NCBI GenBank assembly: GCA_963920705.1
Contig: OY987238.1
Location: 14,502,183-14,566,182 of the forward strand
DNA: 64,000 bases
Direction of reading: 5' to 3'
Source: Odiellus spinosus
Taxonomy: Eukaryota > Arthropoda > Arachnida > Opiliones > Phalangiidae
The translations under genes were made by a program, and so were the position numbers. The notes below the pieces were generated by a model that worked only from the letters and a program-made list of their open reading frames with translations, did not search any database and was not told the origin of the DNA. Within the stretch, counting starts at the first letter, position 1, and each line of letters starts with the position of its first letter. Below are positions 31,755 to 49,700 of the stretch, one piece after another.

Positions 31755-34453
31755 ATGAGGAGGTGAGTTTCCAATTAAAACCATCATCATTTGCCAAAAC
31801 TGACTATTGTGGCTGTCAAAAACGCAATCAAATAAGTTTAAAAGCTCTCCTTCGAAGTAAAAAAATAAAAAAATAAATTCAATATCACGCGATTAAAGCT
31901 TAAGATTGATAAATATATCTAATTTAATTGTTAATTGAATTTCTCTCTAAAAGCTCAAAAATAATTATAACAATAAAGTTAAAACTTTAAAATTAAACTT
32001 GAAATTTTGCCATTTCTTTTTCCTAGTTAGAAATAAGAAAAGTATCCCGCTTAAAATGCTTGATTTAAGCTTAAAGTTAAAAATATGAAACTGAATTTTG
32101 GGAGAAAAACTTAATTTTTGTTTAATAATAAGTTTTCAAACAAATTTCACGATCATCAAAGTTTAATTAAGCCAATTGGTGCCTTAAACTAAGCCATTGA
32201 TGAAAATTTAAAACTGTATCACGAAACAAATACGCGCGCAATAAGCTTTAAAATAAATAATTCCAACTTAAGATTAAACGAGAATTATTGGTAATCAATG
32301 ATTGTCTCCTACTTAAAATAAACTTAATGGTAAAATGGTAATAAAAGCGATTGTTTAAAAAAAAAACTACCACAGTTGTACAGTATTTGAATTTTCTTTT
32401 GTATATTTTTTAAATTTTGTAGTAAAATTTGCATAATGTCGGTTTATTTTCCAAAAAAAAGTAATAGAAGATGGTTAACGCGTTGACATTAATCTTAATA
32501 GAGAGAGAAACAACCAAAATTCATTCGTAGGAATTGTTTAAAGGCCCTATCTGCTCTGAAATTGGTCGGTTCTCATTCCCTATTGATATTAGTGTAAGTG
32601 TTGATCGGCCAAGGCTTAAGTATTGGCCAAGGCTTAGTGCTGGGCATTTCGCGAGTGACTTTGTACAGCCAAGCCTGATCATACCCAAGAAGCTATCCGA
32701 CTTGCCTGTGCAAAAATCATTCTCGACTTGTTCACAATTTATTATCAGGGATCTTTAATTTGGTTCAAAAATTAAGTTAATGTCTTCTTAATTAAAATCT
32801 CTTACTGTCATGTTTATCGTAACTTTCTTAAGACTGGCTAAAAAGATCAAATTTAAATAAAAAGTTCTTAAATGATGTAATTACTGATTAGCGAGAATGT
32901 TTTTAAAGTGTTTAAGCTTTGTGGTTTGTAAACCATACGTTATTACGGGACATATTCAACTAACTTTGCAATATCGGAACCCATTTGTATGTTTTTCCCA
33001 TAGTATTTCTTATAGTTTTCCCGCTTTAGCAAAAGCCAGCCATATTTGCATAAAAAAAAGGCTTAAAAATATCAAAAGATGAATTAGCGCCTTAAATCCC
33101 TTCTGAATAGTCAAAAAATGGCCCTTAAAATAAACCTCAAAGCTGTTGTGTCTGAAATTTAACGGGGAAACTAAGATATGTACGCATCAAAAAAGATTTT
33201 GAATAAAAATGTTAAGAATCATTATATTAAATTGTTTTTGTCCATTAGAGAATAAAATTTTCCTTAACCCTTTGTAAGTATGATGAGCTTTCTTCTAGCT
33301 TAAAGTTTAAACTATGGACTACACTAGACACATTGAACCACCACCTAATAAAACTTTTTGCTGGATATGACCAACTGGGGCTGTCATTATATCCCAACCA
33401 ATGGGGATAAAGGTGACTTTCGTGACGTTTCTCACCTTTTCTAGCTTAACGCCATGTAGAAAATTTTTCCTCTCGTGAAAAGAGGGAGGGGGGAGGACAC
33501 GCCCATCTGCACGCACTCACTGACCTAGGAATATAATACTCCTACCTCCACCACCATCCTCCTAGCACTCACCATGACTGAAACGGGTCACGAACTGCCA
33601 ACTGGTGAGTTTCACCAAGAACCCATTAAAGGTAGGGTGAAATTCTGTCATATACCAACAAATTATGTTGATACGAGGTTTTAACTATATTATAAAGAGA
33701 TCTCTGGACAATGTGTTAAACCCTGTTCCCCCAGTGTTGCCAACAACTTGCGAGCGCAATCTGAAGCAGAGAGAAAGGCTAAGAGCTCTGTTTTGAACTG
33801 CATTCACAAGCTCCTGGCAACCCTGCAATGAAAGAAAACGTGGGTAAGAGGGGTGGAATTTTCTTTTGCCCCTTTCATCCGCAGTTTGCCGCTAGTTAAA
33901 GGGTGGTTTATCTTTACTTCTGATGCAAATAAATGTTCAAAATTATTTTACACTTGTTTTTAATTACCTGTAGTATTGATTCAGTAGTATTTGTTTCTTT
34001 TTTTTTTATTTATTACCATGACAATTTGAAATCAAACGGGTAAAAAAAGTTACCCGTTGACGTACTTTAATTTCACCAACTGTGGTTGGTTGATTTTGCT
34101 TTTTTTAGCAGACCGATCAAGGAAGAGCTCACGTAAAAAATAATTATAACCTATACATTCATTTACGTATTATTTCGACCCAGTTTTAATCTTTTTTTTT
34201 TTTTCTTAAATCCCATTTCTCGAAGGAGAAAAGTGGTGTTTTTTTCCCTTTACTTTTAAGAAAACAAACTTACTTTGTTAATATCGAAGGAGCTTTTTCA
34301 AAAATTAGACACCATGCAGAAAATACTGACGGGGAACAAAAAAAAAAAAAAAAAAATTTGTTACAGTTTGACAGACTCGTCACGGTCCTAGGACTTCCGC
34401 AAAAAACGTTGAGCAAAAATGTTTCTTTCACGCACATTCTCACACACCAATCA
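31755..34453. other. 3' UTRs of RhoGDI and USP22, repeat debris
   Basis: The left part is the RhoGDI 3' UTR (AATAAA-like words near 31860 and 31972). The right part is the USP22 3' UTR; on the minus strand AATAAATAAAAAAA lies near 34005-34018. Between are a partial family-B MITE (32539-32760) and a 94-bp element with ends CAGTGTTGCCAA and TGGCAACCCTG (33732-33825). No coding exon is supported; a short start-plus-donor at 33573 (MTETGHELPTG) has no downstream partner. Confidence 0.5.
33732..33825. mobile_element. 94-bp hAT-like MITE remnant
   Basis: CAGTGTTGCCAAC at the left and CTGGCAACCCTG at the right are imperfect inverted ends of the CAGGGTTGCCA type. There is no ORF inside. The flanks show no clear duplication. 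Confidence 0.4.
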
Positions 34454-38713
<4,260 letters not shown>

Positions 38714-39346
38714 ACTAGTGTTATAATAACGAAATTACAGTTCTCTTTCGCCCGTCTTCATCGAATTCCTTTTCTCTTGAAACGGAGAAAGTATTACGCG
38801 AATTATTATGTACACTAGAGTTACTCACAATGAAAATGCGTAGCGCCCTAAAACTATCGTGCGCAACCGGATACGGAAATAAACAGGGCATAAAAGAAAA
38901 AAAATGCGTTCAGAGCGGTGTACTAAAGATACTTATTACGTAGAAAATACATTCGATATAAACTACCGGTTTTAAGCTCTGTACGAGAGTAGAGACCTTA
39001 TGTTCTATTTCCATACTAGATGGGGCTAGTTGACCTACAAAATCGAAGCGTTTTGATTGGTGGGTTGCGAAACGTAAAATACCCAGAACTATTTAGCTTT
39101 TCTATAGCGCGGCAAATTTGAACATGGCGCGAGCATGACCGAAGGTAAATCTAGATGATAGCAAGGGCGTTGTACATAAAATACCTAGAACACGAGTAAA
39201 TAACTATGTAGGACGAACAAAACGTACTTCTAACATATATTACTATATTGGAAAAATTAAATATATTTCCATAAAGTCGAAATCAAGGAGCCTTTATTAT
39301 TTTTAATATAAATACAATGATAAAAATAACATGTTTTTCTACAATA
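38714..39346. other. USP22 promoter and HINFP 3' UTR
   Basis: 633 bases between the USP22 start and the HINFP stop, both on the minus strand. The HINFP poly(A) signal AATAAA (minus strand) is at about 39291-39296, so the rest, about 38714-39270, should hold the USP22 promoter. An ATTGG (inverted CCAAT) lies at about 39056. No ORF is supported. Confidence 0.5.
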
Positions 39347-41671
39347 TTAACCTTCCGCGATAATTTCTCCTGGCACCTCTAGATCAACAGAACCATCTTC
39401 GTTAGTCTTTAAGATAGAAAGGCCTTTTTGAGCATCTGTACTACTTATCAATATGAAAGAATTGGTATCTAAAGTAGTCTTATTAATGACTCTTTTGCGT
39501 TTAGATTTCTTAGTTAACTGGCAATCTTTAGCCGATTTCTGTATTCTCATCAGGCTAGGACTGTTCAATTCAACAATTTCCAAACGAGTCGTTTGTAGTC
39601 TGTATTTGTTATCTTTTCCCTTTACAAACCTTTAAAAAATATATTCGACAATCCGAGGGTCAAATTATTTACTAGAAGTTCACAAATAAATCCCCTTCAA
39701 ATCTAGACATTTAAGAGTCAGGCTAATCATGCAGAGAGCCATTTTCTTTGACAGAGAAACGTATCAAACTCTACATAGAACCCCGTTAAGCCTACTTAAA
39801 AAATTTATTTCTCTTACCTGAATCGACGAAACCCTGGTGGCCATTTTAGCTTGTGGTTTCTTGAAAGATGAATGGATAAACTGTGTCCTTCTAAGTAGTT
39901 TTTATCACATAAGTGGCAATAATAACGAGCCTTTTCACTCTAAAATTAAAAATTCGTTTAATTTTAAGAATAAGCCTTGGCTCAAAGGGAATTTTTTGTC
40001 AGCTAAGCCTTGGTCCAAAGAGCATTTCTCCTCTAAGCCTAGGCAATTTTTCAGCTAAGCTTCGGACCAAAACGAATTTTGGCAGCTAAGCCTTAACCCT
40101 AAGAGAACTTTTGTCTGCTAAGCCTAACTATATTTTTCAAGCCTTTTCTCTTGACTCTAAATTGGCCGTTAAGCCTTTAAAATTCAGTACCTGCCTAAAC
40201 AACAATTATTTTCCGAAAAATTGAAAGATTACCTCTTTGTTATGCTTGTCATTAACATGAAGTCTGAGAAGTCTTTGGGTTCTGGCAGTATAAAAGCATT
40301 TGGCACATTTGTGCGGCTTCTCATTCGGTTTGTGAGATAGCTGGTGCCTTGATAAGTCCGCTTTACTTTTGGCTTTGAAAGGACAAGTTGTACAGGGGAA
40401 ATTTCTCACTTTCGAGTGCCGAAAAGAAATGTGTAAATTCAGAGCGGCGAGACTTGTAGAAGTCATATCGCAAGAGGGACATTTATGATGATTTACTATG
40501 GAAAATAAATATAACATACGCTTAATAAACTATTCATCAACCAGGAAATTAAAACAAATGGAATTTTATCAGCTGCAACTTTGTTTAGTAGTCTAAGAAC
40601 TGGATCAAAGCGATTTTGTAAGCTAAACCTTGATCCAATACTTTTGCCAAGGCTAAGGTAATAAAATAATTATCTTACTGTGCCTTGGCATATGTTGGTT
40701 CAACAGTCTTTCCGTCAGAAAATGTTTCTTACAATATCCGCATTCAAAAACTACTGGCGCATCTTCCGGAATATCTTCTTGCCTCTTGACGTGATCAAAG
40801 AACTTACTCGTAGAAGAGAACATGGCTCCACATTTGGGACAAGCGATAACTTTCTCTTTAGTGTGCGATCTCAAATGATCGCGAAGTTTGTAGAGTGAAT
40901 TGAACTTCATCTTACAATCTGCGATAAATTCCAAAACACTCTTTAGCCTGCCATGGGATAACAAATAGGCTGCGTCTATATTGGCCAAAATAGACAGTAA
41001 TAAATATGCTATTTACTATTTACCTTTCCAAAGACAAGAAACTTTATCCTTTAAGTTATTTCCTTTTGGATTGTCTCGCGCGTGCTTCTCCGTATGCCGA
41101 TAATATATTTCTACACTATCAAACAATGCCTAAAAATAATACGTTAATACCATTTTATCCAAAATTTTCTATCATTTTCGTGGAAAGACTTGCTTTACAC
41201 TTATCCCATTGACAAGCGAAATTCTTGGACACATCTGGGATAGAGGTAGGCGTCATTTTGCAAGATTCCACAGGTTGTTTCTTCATTTCGAGATAATTTG
41301 ATCCTTGAAGTTTTAACCTAGTATGGTGAGCGTGGAATAACAAATGACGTAATGTAGTAAAAACATCGTAAAGTGTAGTGCCACATCTTTTCCATAGGCA
41401 CTTGAATTTAAATTCTATGAAAAAAAAATTGATATTACATTCTAAGATAAGTTCAACCTTCATTCTACATTATTTGAATACTATTTGTACCTTGGCCAAG
41501 AATAACACTATGGTTTCCATGAGTTGTAACATGTTGAGCAAATTCGTGCATATTATTGAATTTTAGGGTACAGTTTTCAAATTCGCAACGTAAATTTTCT
41601 ATAATTTCCCACATATATATCACTGGACTGTTAACACTTTCAGAACTTGTAATCTGCTCTTCCATGACCAT
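39347..41671 (-). CDS. HINFP: HINFP, histone H4 transcription factor, C2H2 zinc fingers
   Basis: Zinc-finger protein that in vertebrates binds and activates histone H4 promoters at S phase. Exons: about 41671-41493, 41416-41194, 41129-41024, 40919-40679, 40500-40233, 39935-39822, 39635-39347. Fingers in order: CEFENCTLKFNNMHEFAQHV; CLWKRCGTTLYDVFTTLRH with the HINFP-specific HHTRLK tail; CQWDKCKALFDSVEIYYRH; CLWKDCKMKFNSLYKLRDH; CPKCGAMFSSTSKFFDH; CGYCKKHFLTERLLNQH; CPSCDMTSTSLAALNLH; CTTCPFKAKSKADLSRH; CAKCFYTARTQRLLRLH; CHLCDKNYLEGHSLSIH. The tail KLKWPPGFRRF then VELNSP matches the C-terminal signature of the family. The long open frame upstream of 41671 starts at a TTG, so ATG 41671 (MVMEEQ) or 41665 is preferred. 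Intron 41193-41130 has a GC donor (see findings). Confidence 0.85.
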
Positions 41672-43782
41672 GTTATGGTAGGTTACTTTGCCTTCGATCC
41701 TAGGATAACTTAAGTCCCCATGATGGAATTCATGGACAAAGGTAACTTTTTGTATTGGAACAAAACACAATTGACTCGTAGCTTCGAAAGAACGCGATGA
41801 TAACGACTTGGTTGAAGAAATAATCCGTGTATTGCAATTTTGCAAACTTAATGTATTACAAACTTAATTCAAGAACAAATGCAAGTTGTTTACTTTTTAG
41901 AGTCAAAGGTAAACCAAGGCTTAGGAAATAAACCCGAATTTCTCACTTTAATCCTCGGGTAAAGTTGAAAACTTTATTGATTCAAATTAAGAGAAACCTT
42001 CGACTTTAAATTAAACTACTTTCACGTACAATTAAAAACCCATAATTACCTAACAGTACAAGAAAACGGAGAAGAACTGACGCGGTCGGAAGTGGGTTAG
42101 TCGGCCATCTTAATTATTCTTTCGACTGCGACTGCGTTAATCGCCGCCGCTTAAGTCACGTGTATTTTTTTCCCAAATGCTTAGAGCCAATAGCGTGCCC
42201 TAACAATGTAAACATTGTCTGCTCAATCAAAGAAAAGTGTCGGCCATTGCGATAAAGGCGGGGCGTAAAAACCCCAATGAACCGAAATGGATACTCTTCA
42301 AGGCACGCAATTGGCTGAAAAAGAAATAAGTTCGCCAAGACTGCGTTTTTAGAGTTAAAGGCGCCAAATTTGAATTAAATTCTTAACGTGAACAGAATCT
42401 TGGGTTAATTAATACCGACATAATTATTTTTTAAACTATTACTCACTTTTTGTAGTTTTTGCGGGCCATCTATATTAAAAACACGCAGTAAAATCGGGCA
42501 AATAAGAAAAAATATATTTAAATATAGGTAAAATTAAAATATTAAAACGTAGACGAAATACAAAGTTAAATTTTTTAATTTTTCAACTTTTAGCTTTCAC
42601 TTTTCATCAAAATCACGCGATGCTCTGGCTTTTTAATTACAAAGCGATAGATTGTGCTAAAAATTATTTATAGTTTGTTTCATCACAGTGTTTCGTAAAG
42701 TTTATTTACACATTTTTATGTCATTGCGCGTTGTAGAAACACCGTAAGAGATTAAAAAAAAAGGTGGTTACTATAAACTAGAAAACAACAATGATTATGC
42801 TTTAGGGGGTTGTATTGCGTAATATTCTGCTTAAAACTAAATCCTTAATGGTTTATATTAGACAAAACCACAGATTATTGTTACAACGTAGAAAAAAATA
42901 GTAGAAATAAAGTTATTATCTTATTTTTAAAAGTTTCACCGTGGGAATGCTCATCCCGTTCCGTTGTTAAAGAGGGGGTCCTGGTAAAGGCACTTTTATT
43001 ATTTTAAATTCTTTTATATTTAGTTTAGTTTTTTTTTAGTTTACCGTATTTTTTTTATCAAAAAATGTTGTTAATTACAATTAAAATAATCTTAAAAACA
43101 AAACCAAAAAATAAAATCTCTCGCCATCAAATGGCTTCTAATAACTTAATTTCATTCAAATAATAAATGCATTGTCATCTTTTATATTTTCAATTCGATC
43201 GTTGAATTAAAATTAAACAAAAAAAAACCCAGTACAAAGTTTTTCCAGAACTTGTAATTTGGCAGGTTTTTAGAATTATTGGTCCTTTTCAATGAATGTT
43301 TCAATCTTTAAATAGATCAAAAACTCTTTAACAAACCACATATAATAAGGTTCAAGGCTAGATCAAACCTTTACTTTGTCTACTCCAAATTTAGCTTTTG
43401 TTTTTGATCACAAAAATAGTCTCGTCACCGTGTTAATGTGAACTAAGAGTTTAAATGCTATGGAATATGACAGACTATATTAATCTTAGAGGGTTTTGGT
43501 TTAGCAAAGCTTATTTTTGTTTATTAGTCTTCAAAATATCATAGAAGTAGTCACGTCATCGGTTCATACGTGGTTGGTATTAATGTGAAGTGCTTAAATA
43601 CTATGGACTTTTACAGACTATCTTAAACTAAAGTGGTTTTCCTTTAGCATATCTTATTTTGTATTTAACGAAGCTAGTTTTTAGCTAGTTAAGCCTTAGC
43701 AGCGGTATTGACTATTTAATTTTAATGAAGGAGCGATTTCGTTACGTTAGGCTTAGCTAATAAAACTAAACTTACCCGTGTT
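41672..43782. other. HINFP promoter side and trx 3' UTR
   Basis: No coding exon is supported. At about 42060-42350, base composition rises and CACGTG (42157-42162) and two GCCAT words (GGCCATCTT near 42093, GGCCATTGC near 42238) occur: the likely HINFP promoter and first exon. From about 42360 to 43782 the DNA is AT-rich with several minus-strand AATAAA words (for example near 43519), fitting the trx 3' UTR and terminator. Confidence 0.5.
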
Positions 43783-46700
43783 TTAGTTTAAGTACTTCCT
43801 ACACCGTTTAGAACCACATAGGCATGGAATTTTGTCAACTTCGATAGGAAACTTGTAGTCGTATGTTAGTTCCTCACCTTTCCATATCCTGGAAAAGAAT
43901 TTGACGCAATTAAGTCTCGTTACTAGATGCAACTTAGTACAATGTTTTACCTTCTCAGCGCAAATATCACAATGTGCTTTTTACCTTCAACAGTAATTAC
44001 TTTTGAAAAGCAATTTGGCTATAAAAGAATTAAAAGGGGGAAAAATCATTAATACATGTAACGAAAAGTTTACAATTTGGCTTAATTTCTAATTTATACC
44101 TCGCACGAATGGTTAATGAACCTTGCGGCGTTTCCATGAACAGTAGCATCAACAACTTCATTGTCATCAATGCGGAACATATAACATCCAATACCCTATT
44201 ATAGGAATGTTAAAAAACAAGTTTTAGTATCTCCAAATTGGATCAAATTTGAACCAGTGGTGGAAATAAGCGCTGATTGGGCATTGTCTGCTAGACTTTT
44301 ATAATCTTCGATAACTTTTACATTTTCCATTAGGGTTATTGGACAAATCCTTTAAGTAATGGTTCTTACATGTAGTACAGGACATCATGTATCGTCTGAT
44401 AAATTTTAAAAACGTTTGAAAAGTTTACTAAATGTCCAATGAGTTTTTAAAAACCAAGGAGTTTCCATAAACCTCTCATAAGTTTTCATTTTAAAGAATC
44501 ATTTTTTTCTTTTTGGGACAATGTCCAATAACTTTCAAAACACTGGACAATCATCCAATTTTTTCAAATATGAGACAATTGTCCAATAAGAAAAATTCAC
44601 ATTTCCATCCTTGATCGAGACCACAATAAATATTGGTAATTACTAATTACACACCTTGCTTTCGTAATACTTCTCCCGTTTATCCGTCAGTAAAGACCTG
44701 ATAACTTCGCCAGCGTATTCTATAATCATTTCACCAGCTTCGATGGTTCTTTTACAAAACAAGCCTCTTCCGTGAATGTATGATTTAAAAACACCGACGG
44801 CTTCTTTGGCTAATTCTTTCAAATGTCTGAATCTCATAGCCATGGGTAGATCTAAACTCGTAGCTCTTCTGGATGATCTCATGACCGTTACTTCCTCAGT
44901 TTCGCTAGCTGGTTCGAGATCCGGTCTTTGCCGATGATGACTCGCCAAGAAATTAAACATGTCGTACTCTTTTCTCGTCTTAAAAGGTTCCGTTCTTAGA
45001 CAACCGCTCGGATTTTCCGGTAACTATTGAATTGCGATTAAAATATCTTTCTCATTCTCAAAATGATTTCATATTGAATCTTACCAATTCTTCTTGAATT
45101 GTCGGTGGCTTGTGAAATCTAAATTTATAGTTAATGCAGTTTTGAGCTCCTGGAAGTTGCTCTAAAAGGTACGCGACTGCTTGATGTCTAAGTCCCAACA
45201 TTGTAAGACCATCGATATCTATTAAAAACAAATTTAAAGAGAAACTAAGCTTTAAAAAAAAATCAATAAAACATTTTTTCATGATTTTAACGTTTTAAAA
45301 CTTAACATTAAAATTTCTGTCAGTCTCCCTTTAAATTAATATCTGTGGCAAAAATCGGTGAAAAAGGCTTACCATCTTTTTTAAAATTAATATTCTTCAT
45401 ATGCTTCGCAGCTCTCGCACTTTCTAATCGCGTTAAAACAGCTTTCCAGGCTTCTAAAATAATAAAAAAAATGGGTTCTTTTGGTCAATTGCCTAAAATT
45501 AAACCAAATGAATGCTCGATAACTCGATAAAGATACTAACCTTTAATGCAAGTAGATCTAACGCGAAAACCATCGTCACTAGTAATCTCGAACATGACGT
45601 AAGGTTTGTCACCTAATTCTTCAGGATTGGTTGAAGACTGATAGAAATCCGGGTTGACATCACGCATCAAAAGGTCGTTATATTCGTTTGCTGAAGATTT
45701 TGATGATAATTTTGCTTTTTTTAAAACTGGTTGGCCAGAGGGTAATATTGAGGCTGTAAAATAATATGCCATTTCTATTTTTTAACCAAATTATCCATCA
45801 AGTGTTTATGAGCACCACGCTATTAGTGACCAAATTTTGGTCTAAATTACCCCACCAGGCCATTTAGGTTCAAATTTTGGTCTTAATTAGCCCACCAGAT
45901 TATTTAAGACCAAATTTTGGTCTAAATTATCCCACCAGGCCATTTAGGTTCAAATTTTGGTCTTAATTAGCCCATCAGGCTATTTAGGACCAAATTTTGG
46001 GGATCGCCATCTCACCAGGTTTAGTCCACCATTCTATTAGAGCCCAAATTTGAAGTCTAATTATCAATTTTTAACTCAACATACCTTTCAGATTATAATC
46101 AAAATTTTTGGATCCTTCTTCAGATTCCAAGAGATCAACTTCCGTGTATTTTAATCCATTTTTGGCTGCTTTTAAAGCTTTCCTTTTTAAATGTTTCTTC
46201 GTTCTTTTCAAAGCCGTGTTATGAATCGCGGTAAGATTGGGACTGGGCAGCGGCGTATCGCAAATCTTTTTTTCAGCCGTATATTTTGATGATAACTTTA
46301 ACATTTGTTCGGCGGCTTTTCTTATGATGGTGATGAAAGTTTCGCTGTAGCACAGTTTTGAGAGTTCAGAAGCTAATTCGAGATTAGGTTGAACCTGATT
46401 TTGTTTATTGGGAGTCGTACGTTTCTCCGTTGTTTGAACTATTTGTGATTGAACATTGGCGTCGTTTGGTAAATTTGATACGTTTTTAAGAAATACAGCT
46501 TTTCTTTCCTTCGACACTACATCTATAGTATCGTCGTTACATACGCTCGCGATTTCTACAGTTTCTTTAAATTTTATCAAGTTAGAATTAAATTCATCAC
46601 CGAGACTTTGTAAGGATGGGAAAAGTTTTTTCAACAATTCATCGCTTTCCACAGATTTTGTTCCATTTTCACCATTTAATGGACCTTCATTTTTAGAACA

Positions 46701-49700
46701 TAAATCCATTACATCATCTGAGACTAAATTTGTTTCACGTTCAACAGATTTTAAACATTCGAGTCCATTTACATCCACAGAAGATATTAATCCGGGGAAA
46801 GCTTTCTCATTATGCGTATTGTTTAAATTGATATTACTAAAACCATTTTCGATGGAACTATGAACAAAACTTTGATTCGTCGAAGCCTCGTTGCTCGAAG
46901 CGTCGTTAGAAGTAGTACGATGCTTTTTTAATGATTTTAAATGCTGCATATATTTCATACGATGTATATTGTAAGGGATTACGACGGTGCTACCATTTTC
47001 TTTTATCTGATTATTAGAGGATTCAGAGGGTGGTGTTGATTGAACTGCCAGTTTCAGTTCTGATGAAGCAAAACAAGTCGCGTTACTTTGCTCTAAATTA
47101 CGCCCGTCACTTGGTTCAACTATCTTAGTTAAATCAGGGTTACTTCCAGCATCATTAGGATGTTGAAAGGAATTAAGATCACAATTATCATTCCGAGTTA
47201 AGGGAGGAAGCCTGAATTGTCCCGAACCGAGTGCTTGCACTAGGTTTACACTTTCCAACAGATCATCTTTCATTTGATCATTTAGTCCGGATTTAGGCAT
47301 TTTATTCATAACTGTAGTTTTGTACTGAAGTCCTATATGACACGCCTTCGGATTAGGCTTAGTTATTTCGATACTAATTTTCTTTCTAGGAACTTCTGAG
47401 GATTTTTCAGTCGTTGATTGACCAGTTAGAATCTTCCTGTGATTAATAAGACCCCATTCGGGATGGGTTGGTTGTTTGTTCTTGATTTGATTTAAATGGT
47501 AAGCTACGGTATTTACGTTTATCTCCGGAGGTTTAACGGTTTTATTAGTTTGGGGAGATTTCCGACTTTGTTGGATTAAAAGCGCTAGTTGGTTCGGGAA
47601 CTGCCAGTCCGCTTGAGGTTGGGAATCTTTATCAAGAGCTGGTCGCGAGATAGTTTGAAATTGATTATGGTTAGATTGAACTTGGATAGGTTTCTCTGGT
47701 TTTTGTGTGATTGGTTGCGCAGACTCTGTATTTTGGGATATTTGGTCACGAGAAACATTATTCGGGGTATTTTGTTGACAAGATGACGAATCTTGGATAT
47801 CTTGTTGACGAGATGAAGAATCTTGGATATTTTGTTGACAAGATGAAGAATCTTGGATATTAGTCTGACAAGATGAAGAATCTTGGATATTAGTCTGACA
47901 AGATGAAGAATCTTGGATATTAGTCTGACAAGATGAAGAATCTTGGATATTTTGTTGACAAGATGAAGGATCTTGGATATTTTGTTGACAAGATGAAGGA
48001 TCTTGGATATTTTGTTGACAAGATGAAGGATCAAAAATATTTTGATAATGATAAGTTGCATCTTGAAGATTTTTTTGATGATAAGTTGCATCTTGAATAT
48101 TTAGTTGAAGACTGTCTTCACCTAGGTTAATTTGTTGGTGGGATTTAACACTGCAAGAAGCTGGCAATTGGATACCTTTTTGATCCGAAGCTATACTCGT
48201 GGTACTTTGTTGATAAGTATCCTTAACCCCAGTAAACTGTGGTTTTGTGTTGATATTTTGTTGATGAGTAGCTTGAATTTGCATATTTTGTTGATGGGAA
48301 TTTAGATTTGGTAGGTTTATTTGATTTTGTTGAGGGGTGGCTTGATTTTTCATATTTTGTTGAAAAGCGTGATTCGGCATATATTTTTGAAGCAAATTTG
48401 GTTTGCGAGTATATTGTTGGAGTATATTTGGTTTTGTGGTTTTAATTTTAATTGAAGAGTTACCTTGGATGGTTTGATTTTGGGAATGCTGTTGAAATAA
48501 TACTTGATTTTGGGTAATTTTTTGAATTGAAGAGGGACTTTTCGAAATTTCTTTAATTAAAGAAGTACTTTGGGTACGCTCTTGAATAGAAGAATGATTT
48601 TGAGGGATTAATTTTTGAACATTTAGCTGCGGTGAAGAAGCTGTGCGAATTAAGATAGGTTGCTGCGAAATTTGGTTCACCAGCTTCAGTTGCGTCTTTT
48701 TAAATTCAGTCGAATGTTTTTGGAAAATTGGTTGCGGAGACCCTTGCTTCATTGTCATTTGATTCAGATTCGCTTGATTTTGGGTAATCTGTTGAGATGG
48801 GGGTTGCTTTTGAATCAAATTACCAGTTGACATGGCCAAATTTTCATTTGGAATATTAAGAGCTGGAATTTGAGAAACTTCGGGACTAAATGCATTTACT
48901 ATTTCAACATTTTGATTTAAGAGATTCACTGCAACTGGATTTTGGACAGTTTGACTTTGAACAACTTGATTCGTAGTTTGATGTTGACCAACTTGAGTCA
49001 AAGTTTGATATTGAACACCTTGCGTCATGGCTGGATTTTGACCAACTTGATTTATAGTTCGATGTTGATCAACTTGATTTAGAGTCTGATGTTGATCAAC
49101 TTGATTTAGAGTCTGATGTTGACCAACTTGAGTCCTAGACTGATGTTGACCAATTTGAGTCCTAGACTGATGTTGACCAACTTGATTTAGAGTTTGATGT
49201 TGACCAACTTGATTTAGAGTTTGATGTTGACCAACTTGATTTAGAGTTTGATGTTGACCAACTTGATTTAGAGTTTGATGTTGACCAACTTGATTTAGAG
49301 TTTGATGTTGACCAACTTGATTTAGAGTTTGATGTTGACCAACTTGGATTATAGCTTGATGTTGACCAACTTGATACATAGTTTGATGTTGACCAACTTG
49401 ATTTAGAGTCTGTTGCTGACCAACTTGAGTCATAGACTGATGTTGACCAACTTGAGTCATAGACTGATGTTGACCAACTTGAGTCATAGACTGATGTTGA
49501 CCAACTTGAATCATAGGTTGATTTTGACTGAGTTGCTTTATGGCAGCGTGATTGTGACTAAATTGCGTTATGGGTTGGCTTTGACTAAAGTGGTTTACAA
49601 CAACCTGGTTTTGACCCAATTGGGGTACAGTTTGGTTTTGGTTAGGTTGGTTTAAAGCCGTGTGGTTTTGATAAAACTGGTTCGTGACTTGGTTTTGAGC

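Noticed and set aside
33573..33604. ATG with MTETGHELPTG followed by GTGAGT
   Set aside because: Looks like a first exon with donor, but no downstream plus-strand exon could be found; left unannotated.
41672..41845. HINFP start at 41845 (MQNCNTR)
   Set aside because: The codon is TTG with a stop shortly upstream; ATG 41671 or 41665 is preferred.
47585..48091. Minus-strand frame with [10 protein letters not shown] repeats
   Set aside because: Out-of-frame shadow of the decapeptide array; the trx frame through the same bases is continuous for 7.5 kb.
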